DNA of 60,413 bases from Herbinix sp. Lineage in GTDB: Bacteria > Bacillota > Clostridia > Lachnospirales > Lachnospiraceae. Made by a program: the position numbers and the translations under genes. A model generated the notes under the pieces. That model was given only the letters and a program-made list of their open reading frames with translations, was not told the DNA's origin and ran no database searches. The DNA lies in contig JAQZBD010000022.1 in assembly GCA_029239235.1 (NCBI GenBank), positions 1-60,413 on the forward strand, written 5' to 3'. Positions within the stretch are counted from its first letter, which is position 1. Each line of letters opens with the position of its first letter. This document shows positions 44,860 through 54,534 of this stretch, piece after piece.

Positions 44860-46578
44860 TTACCAAGTTGCTGAAACTATAAATTGATATGCCTCATGTA
44901 ATTTTTTATTTTCTTGCTTACTGCTTAATAGCACAAGATAATCTTCTTCCTCTTTTGTTAACTTATATGGGGACTCCGTATAAGTAAAATCACAGATTGT
45001 ATAGCCACATTCCTCTAGTAATGTTATTAGGTCTTGTCCTGTAAAATATCTGATATGTTCTTTATTTAATGCTTCAAGTGTACCATAATAGAACTTCCCC
45101 TGAATAATCTGATATAATGCAGAAATATACATTATATTATAAGCACTAAGTAAAAGCCTTCCTCCTGGTTTTAAATGTTTTCTGATTTTTTTTAAAACTT
45201 TGTCAGGCTCATGGAGATGTTCCATTACACCGGAAAGTATAATGTAATCATAAATTTTACTCTCCGAGATTCCTATAGTCTCAATATCCCCGCACTTTAC
45301 AGGGAATAGTAACTTCGCTATGTGTGCAGCTTGTTCATTTTTCTCTAGACCCTCCAGTAAAGTATTAGGATAATTTCTTTGTATTCTTGCCAATGTTGCT
45401 CCAGCGCCACACCCAATATCCAATACACTAAATTGATCGTAGGTATGTTGCCTGATCAACTCTATTACTTCTTTTTTAATATAGGTATACTTTGACGGAT
45501 GGAACCCCCATTTTTCAATAAACTTTCTTTCGTTAGTTTCTAGAAGCGCTAAAAATTTCTCTTTATCTTTGTTAAAACTAGTACTCCCATAATGATAAAT
45601 AAAACTATTAAGGCAAAGTCTAATATTAAATCCGGCTTCTAATATCCGAAAGCAAATATCATTGTCTTCAAAGTTTCCCGGTGTAAATCTTGCATCTAAT
45701 AAACCCACCTGATCTAATGCGGATCTTTTTATAAGCAACGCAAAACCTACAAGCCATGATTTTTCTTCATAAGGGGCTATAAGTGGCACATTATATTTTC
45801 GTGCGATATCAGCATAGTTCTGATTAGTAACCCCCTGCTCACTGATTGTTTGGTAATTCGGACAACTATTAGATACACTTCCTGTGGCCCCGACTAACTC
45901 ATTTTCATATAATCCCATGCGCAACCAAAAGATAGCATTTTCAGGTACCAGTGTATCATTATTCAATAATAAGATATCCGATTCTTTTTCTGCAAGCAGT
46001 ATTCCTTGGTTACAGCCTTCGGGGAAGCCTTTATTCTCCAGGTTGCAAATAAGTTTAATATCCTTTTGATCCTTTAACCATTTAATACTCAGATCGGTAG
46101 ATGCATTATCAATTACAACCAATTCATAGGATTGTTTTGATGTATTATTACGTATACTTTCTATACATTGTTTTGTTATTTGATAACCATTATAAGACAG
46201 AATAACAATGGCAACTTTTTTAACTTCTATCGCTGCAGTTTTCTCTAATGTAAGTACCTGTTGCTCTATGATCTGTACATCTTGGTTATCACAGTAAAAT
46301 AAAGCGTTTTCATAACACAGATAGGCTTGGTTAGGATTTATCCCCGCATAGTAATTTCCTAGCATAAAATATAGCTCATAGTTTCTGTGGTTAAACTCAA
46401 GACCCTTTTTTATACTACAAAAAAGCCCAACCTCATCACCCTCGCTATCATAGATGGTGGCATCAAGAATTGCAATCTCATCATCATAAAGATTTCCCAC
46501 TTTTATATATTCATCCATCCTCTTGCGTGCCTTAGCAAATTCTTTATGTAAAAGTAACCGTTTTATCCGCTCTCTCAT
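44860..46578 (-). CDS. Glycosyltransferase family 2 - methyltransferase fusion
   Basis: The 572-residue protein has helical TPR-like repeats at about 1-90, a GT2 domain at about 97-350 (VAIVILSYNGYQITKQCIESI, VVIDNASTD, LLLNNDTLVPENA), and a class I S-adenosylmethionine methyltransferase at about 385-520 (VLDIGCGAGATLARI, SGVMEHLHEPDKVL, LKPGGRLLLSAYN). One chain may add a sugar and then methylate it. AGGA precedes the ATG. It lies in the same direction as its neighbours; 46579-46781 upstream has no clear gene. Confidence 0.88.
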   Translation of the reverse strand: MRERIKRLLLHKEFAKARKRMDEYIKVGNLYDDEIAILDATIYDSEGDEVGLFCSIKKGLEFNHRNYELYFMLGNYYAGINPNQAYLCYENALFYCDNQDVQIIEQQVLTLEKTAAIEVKKVAIVILSYNGYQITKQCIESIRNNTSKQSYELVVIDNASTDLSIKWLKDQKDIKLICNLENKGFPEGCNQGILLAEKESDILLLNNDTLVPENAIFWLRMGLYENELVGATGSVSNSCPNYQTISEQGVTNQNYADIARKYNVPLIAPYEEKSWLVGFALLIKRSALDQVGLLDARFTPGNFEDNDICFRILEAGFNIRLCLNSFIYHYGSTSFNKDKEKFLALLETNERKFIEKWGFHPSKYTYIKKEVIELIRQHTYDQFSVLDIGCGAGATLARIQRNYPNTLLEGLEKNEQAAHIAKLLFPVKCGDIETIGISESKIYDYIILSGVMEHLHEPDKVLKKIRKHLKPGGRLLLSAYNIMYISALYQIIQGKFYYGTLEALNKEHIRYFTGQDLITLLEECGYTICDFTYTESPYKLTKEEEDYLVLLSSKQENKKLHEAYQFIVSATW

Positions 46579-46781
46579 TTACTTTTCCTATCTCTCTAAA
46601 AAAAATATTATCCTGTAATTTTTCCACATTAAATGGACTAAACTTATTCATCAACCTCTTGTGCTATTCTGCGATATTGATGATATTATATAAAACATCT
46701 CTCATACTCATATGACTTTCTACTTTATGGAAGTTAATGATTAAATATCGTATTCCTAAAAGTTATTTAATTTAATTAGGA

Positions 46782-47480
46782 TTAAATTAATTCGAAACAT
46801 TTTAACATCCTTTTAATATCTTCAGCAGAATTAAACATCATTACGTCAATAATCGATAAATTCGGCTGAAATATTTGACCAGCTTGAGTATACTCTATAT
46901 TATTTGTTTTGACAAATTTAAGTTTTATATTATTTTCCAAAAACTTTTGATTTGAATATAATTCATGCCCACCTATGGCATTATAGTATTCAGTCGCTCC
47001 CAATATTTTGCATATATCTATTACTTTATCTTGTGCTTTTAAAGCATTATTTTTATTTAAAGAGGAGGATATAATAAGCTCAGTATTGATATCCAAATAA
47101 CTACCAATTCTTTTGATTGAGTATACTAGATAAGACGCTAAATTCGATTCTGTACATTCAAGAATATCTTTAATTATTGGATATACTATAAAGAAATATG
47201 GGGCATTTTTATATGCTGCTTCAATAATTCTTAAGTGTTTATTAATAATAGCAGCATCATTACATACTCCAATTTCGTTTATTAACTTAAAGGAACTAGC
47301 TCCACTCATCTGAACATTAAAATAAACTATCGAACCGTTGTTCAATATACGATTTCGATTTATCCACCCACCTTTAATAAAGTTAACATCATCATAAATG
47401 ACATACTTATCTACAGCATTTAGCAATTGCCAATATCCAATATACGGTATAAAATAAGGTTGCATAATACCAACTTTTAT
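46782..47480 (-). CDS. WbqC-like family protein, probably starting at ATA
   Basis: The conserved opening of WbqC-like proteins (MKVGIMQPYFIPYIGYWQL) is complete only if translation begins at an ATA codon at 47478-47480, nine bases after AGGAGG at 47490-47495. The first ATG (47463-47465) lies 24 bases from that site and would lose five residues. The protein (232 residues from ATA) also has DDVNFIKGGWINRNRI and YNAIGGHELY, typical of the family. WbqC relatives occur in sugar-modification loci, where an acyl- or aminoacyl-transfer role is suspected but not settled. Confidence 0.82.
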   Translation of the reverse strand: MKVGIMQPYFIPYIGYWQLLNAVDKYVIYDDVNFIKGGWINRNRILNNGSIVYFNVQMSGASSFKLINEIGVCNDAAIINKHLRIIEAAYKNAPYFFIVYPIIKDILECTESNLASYLVYSIKRIGSYLDINTELIISSSLNKNNALKAQDKVIDICKILGATEYYNAIGGHELYSNQKFLENNIKLKFVKTNNIEYTQAGQIFQPNLSIIDVMMFNSAEDIKRMLKCFELI

Positions 47481-47552
47481 ATTAATACACCTCCTACAAT
47501 TTGTATGTATGTACAGAATACTCTTATTCCAAAAACCTAGATTTTAGATATT

Positions 47553-47614
47553 CCTTCACAATATTCAAACACATATACCTTCAGATATTTTTTATTAATA
47601 ATAGACAAGATTTG
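47553..47614 (-). repeat. Leader element shared with the secreted-protein gene, copy B
   Basis: Matches 41294-41352 from CCTTCAC through to the AAGATTTG end and lies about 70 bases upstream of the WbqC-like gene. No sigma-D-like -10 is present behind this copy. Confidence 0.4.
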
Positions 47615-47647
47615 TATTTCTATTTATTTGATAATCTATTACTATCT

Positions 47648-48805
47648 CTATATAGGTATATTGTCCGGTGTTACTTCAATCATTCTATGTACTAAACATG
47701 CTTCTTCAATCTTTTGTGTTTTTTTGCAATATTGATAGATATAACTTAAAACTACTCTTCTATATCTTACATAATAAATTATGGAATAGTATATCGCGTA
47801 AATAGAATAGCTATTTATTAAAGCCTCAATAAAATCCTCATTGCCTTCACAATGAAACTCCATTCTTTTTAATAAAAATTTAAGCTTACACAATTGGTTT
47901 ACTAACTCATGCTCTTCCATTATATTGAGATCTAATTTAAGCTTGGTTTGATTGTCCTCTTCACTCTTATGTATCATCGCTGCTAAAGAATAATCCCTCA
48001 TACAGCCCAGCTCTTGTAACATTGTATCTTGATTTATTAAGAAAAATACATCCTCAACTTTTCCCTGCCTTATCAGCATTCCGAACAAATCCTTCATTTG
48101 AAACTGTAATTTACTTATTTCTCCTTCAGTTGTTGGTCGTTCTAATTTAAATGATCTGATGTCTTGGTATTCCTTAATAAATATATTCCTATTGTAGTCA
48201 TATTCACCCATTTTGCTGTAGTCATTATCATGATAACACCAATAATCTTCCTGAAATGGTACAACCACTTTTAATCTTTTTCTATGAAATTCGTAACATT
48301 GAGATATGTCGTAAAAATCCCAGTTTTTAAATATATCGGTTCTCCAATTGATATCGTATTGAGTTACCATTAGTAAGCCATCAATAGCATCAACTTCAGT
48401 GACCCCTTTATCATTCGATTGATATTTTAAAAGACATTTATCCGCTATATTATGTAATACCTTTCCAACATCCCAAGAAGTACAAGCATAAGCGTCGAAA
48501 GGCATACTTTTGCAACCAATGACACCTAACATTCCTATTTCTTCAGATTGAAAAACTGAGAGAATATCTCGAATGAAATATTCATTTATGATAAAAGTAT
48601 CATTATGTAAATATACTTTATACCTTGCATCTGTGCTTAACATGGCAGCCTGATAACCCTGTGTCATAGAATCTGCCCCAGTTACAACTATAATATCTGT
48701 CTCATACCCCTCTGGAATTTGCAATCTACTAAGATAATACTTACATTCGTTTAACTTGAGCTCATTATTACTACAAATAATAAAAGCGATTAAATTCTCA
48801 TTCAT
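47648..48805 (-). CDS. StrF-like glycosyltransferase
   Basis: The 385-residue protein has an N-terminal GT2-like domain of the StrF kind (about 1-215): IAFIICSNNELKLNECKYYL, a TGADSMTQGYQAAM stretch, YKVYLHNDTFI and GMLGVIGCKSMP, with a WDFYDISQCYEFHRK acceptor region. The last 170 residues are helical. It is closely related to the first 220 residues of the next gene. Predicted to transfer a sugar in glycan assembly. GGAGA precedes the ATG. Confidence 0.82.
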   Translation of the reverse strand: MNENLIAFIICSNNELKLNECKYYLSRLQIPEGYETDIIVVTGADSMTQGYQAAMLSTDARYKVYLHNDTFIINEYFIRDILSVFQSEEIGMLGVIGCKSMPFDAYACTSWDVGKVLHNIADKCLLKYQSNDKGVTEVDAIDGLLMVTQYDINWRTDIFKNWDFYDISQCYEFHRKRLKVVVPFQEDYWCYHDNDYSKMGEYDYNRNIFIKEYQDIRSFKLERPTTEGEISKLQFQMKDLFGMLIRQGKVEDVFFLINQDTMLQELGCMRDYSLAAMIHKSEEDNQTKLKLDLNIMEEHELVNQLCKLKFLLKRMEFHCEGNEDFIEALINSYSIYAIYYSIIYYVRYRRVVLSYIYQYCKKTQKIEEACLVHRMIEVTPDNIPI

Positions 48806-48830
48806 TGTTTTCTCCGAAAATTCTCAATAT

Positions 48831-50918
48831 TTAATCTTTAATAGCAAAAATAAATGCATTTAGGCTCATATTGAAGTCAATAGTTTGATTATCCAAATTC
48901 AACATATATTTCAATATCTCACTTTCCTCAGGCATATTTTGCAGAATATCTTCCAAGCATAAATGATAAACTAATCCCCCAGTATTAATAATAGTGGGAT
49001 TTTTAAAATGTTTTTTCACTGCAGGTATAATATTCTCTGAATCAGCTGCCTCAGAAGGATCTGTATTCATCATATGCTGCATAGACGGAGCTTTAATAAA
49101 TCTTGCAAATTTCATCCCATCTATGTTATTAAAATAATCTTCAGATAAATATAAGCGAATCCCATTCACAATCGCCATCTGCATATCAGACCATTGAAAT
49201 CGATTATTCCCTATAAAATCATTGCAAAAAAAGAGTCCTCCTTGTTTTAACCAGTTATATGATATCTCCACCGCTTTATCAGCACTCTCCATATGGTGTA
49301 AACTACTGTCCCAAAAGACCAAATCGTAACATTCCTTAGCATGAGGTAATGAAAATAAATCTCCACATATAAACTCAATTTGATGCTCTACCCCATTTAC
49401 TCTCGCATTTTCCTGAGCTTTTTCAATCATCCCTTTTGCAATATCAATACAAGTAAAATGTTTCACAATGCCTCTTTTTAACAAATCGATTTCTTTATTC
49501 CCACTGCCGCACCCTATGGATATTGCTTCTTCAAATCCATATAAAGGAATTAATTTCTTACTTTTTAATAATTCAATCGCTCCAGAATTCCAACCGTCTA
49601 CTTTTTTTCCACAAATTATCTCATTATAATGACTTATTATGGTTGGTGATTGCCACCATCTAGTTCTATTGGCATCTTCCCTATAATCTGACCAATATTC
49701 TGCTCCCATCCGTTGTCTCTCTATATATTCCTTACTTGCTAGCGAAATACTAAGCTTTCCTTCTTTGATTTTCTTTAGCATGTTGTCAATTATTTCTGCG
49801 TTATTAATCTCATTCCCTAACCGGTATGCTTTTCCAACCATCTCAAAAACATACTCTCTATCAAGCAAATTAGAAATAACATTCATAACAATCTCCATAG
49901 GAGAGATTGCATTTTTTTTAATCCAATTTAAGATTTCTCCCACTCCTAATGCTCTTTCTATTTCCAACCTTCGTAAAAAGAACTTAATTCCTGTATACCT
50001 CTCTAAAAGTTCTGAAACAGAAAGATTCTTATCCACTACTCTGAAAAAACCCGCACTTTCTCCCTCCATTTTTGCTATAGTAAATATATGCCTTAGTAAT
50101 AATGTGTTTTTATCCATTCCATTCTCTTCAAAGCTATTAAGAATCTGTTCTGCTTCAAGATTCTTGCCTTGATTGACTAAATTCTCTATCTCCCTATAAA
50201 TCTGTTTCGTTAAAGAGTACAACTCATAATTATAATTAAAAGGATGCTCTTCCCATGTTCCTGAAAAAAACTCAGGATAGGTTTCAAACATAATTTTTCT
50301 GTTTTCATCATAGTGAACCAGATTACTATAACCGCAATCATGAACAGCCCATGCAGATTCTTGAAAGGGAATACCTATCTTATAACCAGCATTCAAAAAC
50401 TCTAAGGACTGGGATACATCATAAAAATCCCATTGTTTTAAGATATCCTCTCTCCATCTAACATCATATTGAGTTACAAGGAGCATTCCATCTAGGGCAT
50501 CAGCAAAGATGTATGGTTTTTTCTGATAAAAACAGGTATCTACTGTCAGTGACCAGTCACAAGTAATAGACCGCCCACAGTTCCATGCATTATAAATAAT
50601 ACCATTACTAGGAATCTTTATCCCTCCAATTAAGCCTAACATTCCTATCTCTTTATTGCTTTGAAATGTATTCAATATATCAGAAATAAAATTTTGATTG
50701 CAGATAAATACATCCTGATGCATATATACTTTATATTTGGCATCACTGCTTTCCATAGCAGCGTTATAAGCTTCCGTCATGGAAGTTGCCTCTCTAATAG
50801 TAATAATATCAGTTTCAAAGCCATCCGGAACAATTAAACGATTAAGATACCAACAACACTCTTCATAATACATCTCATTATTAACACAGATAATATAAGC
50901 TATTTTTTTTTCATTCAT
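48831..50918 (-). CDS. StrF-like glycosyltransferase - methyltransferase fusion
   Basis: The 695-residue protein starts with a StrF-like domain (about 1-220; IAYIICVNNEMYYEECCWYL, REATSMTEAYNAAM, VYMHQDVFI), followed by helices (about 230-400) and a SAM methyltransferase at about 420-580 (EAISIGCGSGNKEIDLL, FTCIDIAKGMIEKA, DLVFWDSSLHHME). The arrangement mirrors the GT2-methyltransferase fusion at 44860. Likely adds and methylates a sugar residue. GGAGA precedes the ATG. The stop of the gene upstream (51031) is over 100 bases away. Confidence 0.87.
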   Translation of the reverse strand: MNEKKIAYIICVNNEMYYEECCWYLNRLIVPDGFETDIITIREATSMTEAYNAAMESSDAKYKVYMHQDVFICNQNFISDILNTFQSNKEIGMLGLIGGIKIPSNGIIYNAWNCGRSITCDWSLTVDTCFYQKKPYIFADALDGMLLVTQYDVRWREDILKQWDFYDVSQSLEFLNAGYKIGIPFQESAWAVHDCGYSNLVHYDENRKIMFETYPEFFSGTWEEHPFNYNYELYSLTKQIYREIENLVNQGKNLEAEQILNSFEENGMDKNTLLLRHIFTIAKMEGESAGFFRVVDKNLSVSELLERYTGIKFFLRRLEIERALGVGEILNWIKKNAISPMEIVMNVISNLLDREYVFEMVGKAYRLGNEINNAEIIDNMLKKIKEGKLSISLASKEYIERQRMGAEYWSDYREDANRTRWWQSPTIISHYNEIICGKKVDGWNSGAIELLKSKKLIPLYGFEEAISIGCGSGNKEIDLLKRGIVKHFTCIDIAKGMIEKAQENARVNGVEHQIEFICGDLFSLPHAKECYDLVFWDSSLHHMESADKAVEISYNWLKQGGLFFCNDFIGNNRFQWSDMQMAIVNGIRLYLSEDYFNNIDGMKFARFIKAPSMQHMMNTDPSEAADSENIIPAVKKHFKNPTIINTGGLVYHLCLEDILQNMPEESEILKYMLNLDNQTIDFNMSLNAFIFAIKD

Positions 50919-51030
50919 TTGTAATCTCCATATTTCCTCATTACCTCAAGTGTAATTGATTCAAAAGCAATAACCGTAGTATATTATATTTTTTTAATGT
51001 TCCTTCTGATCCTTATCAATACAATCTCAG

Positions 51031-52206
51031 TTACAGGCAAGCATAACAAACCGTTTCTTCATCCATCACGTCATAATACGATCGAATATAAATCTTATAT
51101 TCCGGAACTAATTCCTTTATCAAGAGTGGAATATCCCACAAATCATTTTCCTTATGATAAATGCATATCGCAAGTTTTGGTTTATCTCTTTGTATTATAT
51201 CCTTTGCCCCTAAAATTGCCTTTTGCTCTGCTCCTTCTATATCCATTTTAATAAATGTCACTTTTTCCTTTATAGTGTCATCAAGAGACACTACCTCTAA
51301 TTGGAAATCAGACTTTTTTTCTTCTGAAAGGTAAGAGCCATGTCCATTTTCATGCCAAAATAGCATAGCATTTTTATCATACAATCCCTTATTAATTATG
51401 TGAAGATTTTCATGTTTAAAACAATATTTTATTCCTCTACAATAATCCTGATTTGCTTCAAAACAATAAATTTTCGGGTACTTTCCATTACATAATTCAA
51501 TAAATCTTGATAAGGAATCTCCTTGTGCTGCACCTCCGTCAATGATTACTTCCTCGTCTGAAAATGAAAATATATCGGTTGGACAGTATTGATCTTTTTG
51601 TAAAACTTCAGTTAGATACCCGGTTTCTCCACAAAATCGATACTTAAGAGTATTTTCAAAGGTTTTCTTTGATAAATCATCTTCTAGTAACTCATATGTT
51701 TTGCCTAGCTTCTCTAGTTCTATCAAGATAGCTTCTCGATTATGTGGTCTATAAAATCTAGGAAAATCAAATTTACTATTCCACATCTCAACCAATTCTT
51801 TCATCAAGCATAAGAACTCTTTTGAGTAAACCTGTGAATCCTCTAACTTTTTCAATGCGCCAAAATATCCTAGAACAATTTCATTTGCCATAAAGTGCAA
51901 TTTATTAATTCCATGTATCTGCAATCTTTCTATTTTATCCTTCATTTTTTCGTGGTCAGAATAACAAAATACTGATATATCTATTCCCATTTCATAAAAT
52001 CTTTCTAGCGAAATAATTGGTATTAGTATATTATTTACTAAAATTGAGTCTTGTCCCTCACTCACTTCTTCCATTCTTATATCCGAAAAGTAGTATTCCC
52101 TTTCTCCCAAAAAATTAGATACCTGAGTAGCACATAAAACTCCTTCATCTGAAATACCACAAAAAACTATTTTATCATTCTTCGGTATTTTCTCTATGTC
52201 TAACAT
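51031..52206 (-). CDS. FkbM-family methyltransferase
   Basis: The 391-residue protein carries an FkbM domain in its second half (about 200-385): EEVIIDGGAAQGDSLSRFIEL for SAM binding, IYCFEANQDYCRGIKY, and FIKMDIEGAEQKAILGAKD. The first 190 residues include KIVFCGISDEGVLCA, a Rossmann-like opening often found in front of FkbM domains in such islands. It should O-methylate a glycan sugar. AGGAGAG precedes the ATG. Confidence 0.87.
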   Translation of the reverse strand: MLDIEKIPKNDKIVFCGISDEGVLCATQVSNFLGEREYYFSDIRMEEVSEGQDSILVNNILIPIISLERFYEMGIDISVFCYSDHEKMKDKIERLQIHGINKLHFMANEIVLGYFGALKKLEDSQVYSKEFLCLMKELVEMWNSKFDFPRFYRPHNREAILIELEKLGKTYELLEDDLSKKTFENTLKYRFCGETGYLTEVLQKDQYCPTDIFSFSDEEVIIDGGAAQGDSLSRFIELCNGKYPKIYCFEANQDYCRGIKYCFKHENLHIINKGLYDKNAMLFWHENGHGSYLSEEKKSDFQLEVVSLDDTIKEKVTFIKMDIEGAEQKAILGAKDIIQRDKPKLAICIYHKENDLWDIPLLIKELVPEYKIYIRSYYDVMDEETVCYACL

Positions 52207-52254
52207 AATTCTCTCTCCTATTCTATACCAAATAAAATCATTTGTATGATAAAA

Positions 52255-53361
52255 CTAGCATACTAACTTAATATAGTTACAAACTTTCTCAATTTCACAT
52301 TCTTCTAAATCTGAATATAGAGGTAATGTCAATATTCTCTTCGATATATCTCTTGCATTCTCTAACTTTACATCCTTATATTCTTCAAGGAAACATTTCT
52401 GGTCTGATGTAATAGGATAAAAGTATTTTCTAGCATATATATTATTCTCTTTTAATTTTTCATAAACTCTATTTCTTTGATCTTCAGAAACAAACAAAAC
52501 TGGATAATAGCCATAATTATAGTCAATTCTCGGATCTCTTTTCCTCACTGTAATATCGGATATTAAAGATAGTCTTGCATCATAATATAATGTATTATTT
52601 TCTCTTTTTTTAATTTCATTTCTAATATGTCTTAAATTACATATACCCATAGCAGCACAAAATTCGTTCATTTTTCCATTCGCTCCAACTGCTTCAACAA
52701 TTTCCTCAGAACGAATTCCAAAATTTTTCAGATTATAAAGCTTTTGATATAACTTTTCGTCTTTAAAGCATACTGCTCCGCCTTCAATTGTATTAAAGAC
52801 CTTAGTAGCATGAAAACTCAAAACCGATACATCTCCAAGACTTTCTACTGAACTATCATCGATACGCTCTCCGAATGTATGTGCCGCATCATAAAGTACC
52901 TTAAGATTATACTTCTTTGATATTTCATCGATCCGAGTATAATTGCATACATTTCCATATACGTGCACAGGAAGAATAGCTACTGTTTTATCCGTAATCA
53001 GATTTTCTATTTTATTTTCATCTATAGTAAAATCACTAAGCTTAATATCGCAAAATACAGGAACCATCCCATTTCGAATAATAGCATGAGTAGTAGATAT
53101 AAAAGTAAAGGGAGTTGTAATAATCTCACTCCCTTTAGGAAAATCCATTGCCTGAATTGCCATTTCCAATGCAGTATGCCCATTTACCATAAGAGAAATA
53201 TTGGAGATTTGCAAAAAATCTTTTAGTTTTTCTTCTAGTCTTTGGTGATACTCTCCCATATTTGTTAGCCTATGATTCTCCCACATTGGCCGAATCATTT
53301 CTATGTATTCTTCATAAGCAGGTAGAGATGAACGGGTAACATAAACTGGTTTTTCTATCAT
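52255..53361 (-). CDS. PLP-dependent sugar aminotransferase (DegT/DnrJ/EryC1, VioA-like)
   Basis: The 368-residue enzyme shows VNGHTALEMAI (cofactor phosphate loop), LYDAAHTFGE (Asp that holds the pyridine ring) and SFHATKVFNTIEGG with the Schiff-base Lys. It puts an amino group on a 4-keto-6-deoxy nucleotide sugar. The formyltransferase 1.2 kb upstream suggests the pair makes an N-formyl sugar such as Qui4NFo, as VioA/VioF do; this is inference. ATG at 53361 preferred over TTG at 53364, as GGAG lies six bases upstream. Confidence 0.88.
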   Translation of the reverse strand: MIEKPVYVTRSSLPAYEEYIEMIRPMWENHRLTNMGEYHQRLEEKLKDFLQISNISLMVNGHTALEMAIQAMDFPKGSEIITTPFTFISTTHAIIRNGMVPVFCDIKLSDFTIDENKIENLITDKTVAILPVHVYGNVCNYTRIDEISKKYNLKVLYDAAHTFGERIDDSSVESLGDVSVLSFHATKVFNTIEGGAVCFKDEKLYQKLYNLKNFGIRSEEIVEAVGANGKMNEFCAAMGICNLRHIRNEIKKRENNTLYYDARLSLISDITVRKRDPRIDYNYGYYPVLFVSEDQRNRVYEKLKENNIYARKYFYPITSDQKCFLEEYKDVKLENARDISKRILTLPLYSDLEECEIEKVCNYIKLVC

Positions 53362-53394
53362 CAATCACTCCATTCCTACAACACTAAACTAATC

Positions 53395-54447
53395 TTAACG
53401 ATTCGCATTAATAATACATTGTCCCATTTCACGCATAATATGTTTTTTATCTTCACTATCTAAATACATCTTTGCACTTCCTATCTTCATTTCTAATTGA
53501 AAAAAATCCTTTTTTCCAAATCCATATTGATTTAGTAGACAATCCTGCACCTTCTTTTCTTTAAAAATATCATAGAAATAAAAAACTGCTGCTTGCCGTA
53601 CTAACTCCATCCTTGCCTTGGATAATACAAAAAACTTTTCGCACATCAATTCTTCCGGTTCATGCGCAAATGGATTAATAAGCATATCTTTAAAGGCCTT
53701 TTTAAAATATTCATTCTCCATATTAGCGATTGTCTCATACCACATATAACATTCTTCGTTTTGGTGTCTAACATCATTCTCAGCGGTAAGTGCACTTACA
53801 TTGGTCGAGTTAGACGAAGAATGCCATCGGAAACTCATCAATTCCTCTTCAATTACATGTATTTTATCATTTTGAACTAATTCTACCCACATCTGAAAAT
53901 CTGGTATTTGTCTAAAAGCTTGATACTGTTTGTCAACCAGCCTTCTATAAATATCCGTACGGATTAGAATAGAAGGATGAACCAAACAATTACCCCTAAC
54001 ATAAAAATACAGCATCCATTCCTCTGAGTTCCTATTTTTTTGATTAAACGGCACGACTCCCTTTATAATTTCCCCTTTATCATCTACCTGGTTGCACCAA
54101 GTAAAACATGCAGCACAATCTGGATGTTCATCTAAATAATGTACTTGTCTCTCTAATTTATTTTCATGCCAGAAATCATCAGAACTTAATAATGCCGTAT
54201 ACTCATTATCCAACCTGCTAAGCAGATAAGTAGCTCGCTCTCCGTAATTTACATCGAATAAATGGATTTCCTTTAACTTATCCTCATATTTTAATAATTT
54301 TTCATTGGTTCCATCACTAGAAGCATCATCTGCCGCATATATATCAAAACTTTGATATGTTTGATTTAAAACACTATCGATTGCCTGTTCAACAAAATTC
54401 ACATGATTATAACAAGGTATAATAACTCCAACCCTATTCTTTGCCAT
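53395..54447 (-). CDS. Family 2 glycosyltransferase
   Basis: The 350-residue protein has a GT-A domain in residues 1-230: VGVIIPCYNHVNFVEQAIDS, YAADDASSDGTNEKL, ALLSSDDFWHENKLERQ (the Asp-Asp metal site) and RIPDFQMWVELV-like acceptor part. The C-terminal 120 residues are helical. It sits between the aminotransferase and formyltransferase genes, so it may transfer the sugar these make. GGAGA precedes the ATG. Confidence 0.9.
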   Translation of the reverse strand: MAKNRVGVIIPCYNHVNFVEQAIDSVLNQTYQSFDIYAADDASSDGTNEKLLKYEDKLKEIHLFDVNYGERATYLLSRLDNEYTALLSSDDFWHENKLERQVHYLDEHPDCAACFTWCNQVDDKGEIIKGVVPFNQKNRNSEEWMLYFYVRGNCLVHPSILIRTDIYRRLVDKQYQAFRQIPDFQMWVELVQNDKIHVIEEELMSFRWHSSSNSTNVSALTAENDVRHQNEECYMWYETIANMENEYFKKAFKDMLINPFAHEPEELMCEKFFVLSKARMELVRQAAVFYFYDIFKEKKVQDCLLNQYGFGKKDFFQLEMKIGSAKMYLDSEDKKHIMREMGQCIINANR

Positions 54448-54534
54448 CTAAGTCTCCTTTTTATACGTTCACTTTAATATATGTTTCCAAATTTCTAACA
54501 AAATAAAATCATACCTTCCGTACCAAATAAGGCA

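Noticed and set aside
46579..46781. Short minus-strand frame starting MSMRDVLYNII
   Set aside because: Only 15 codons long, no binding site and no family match; could be a relic but cannot be supported.
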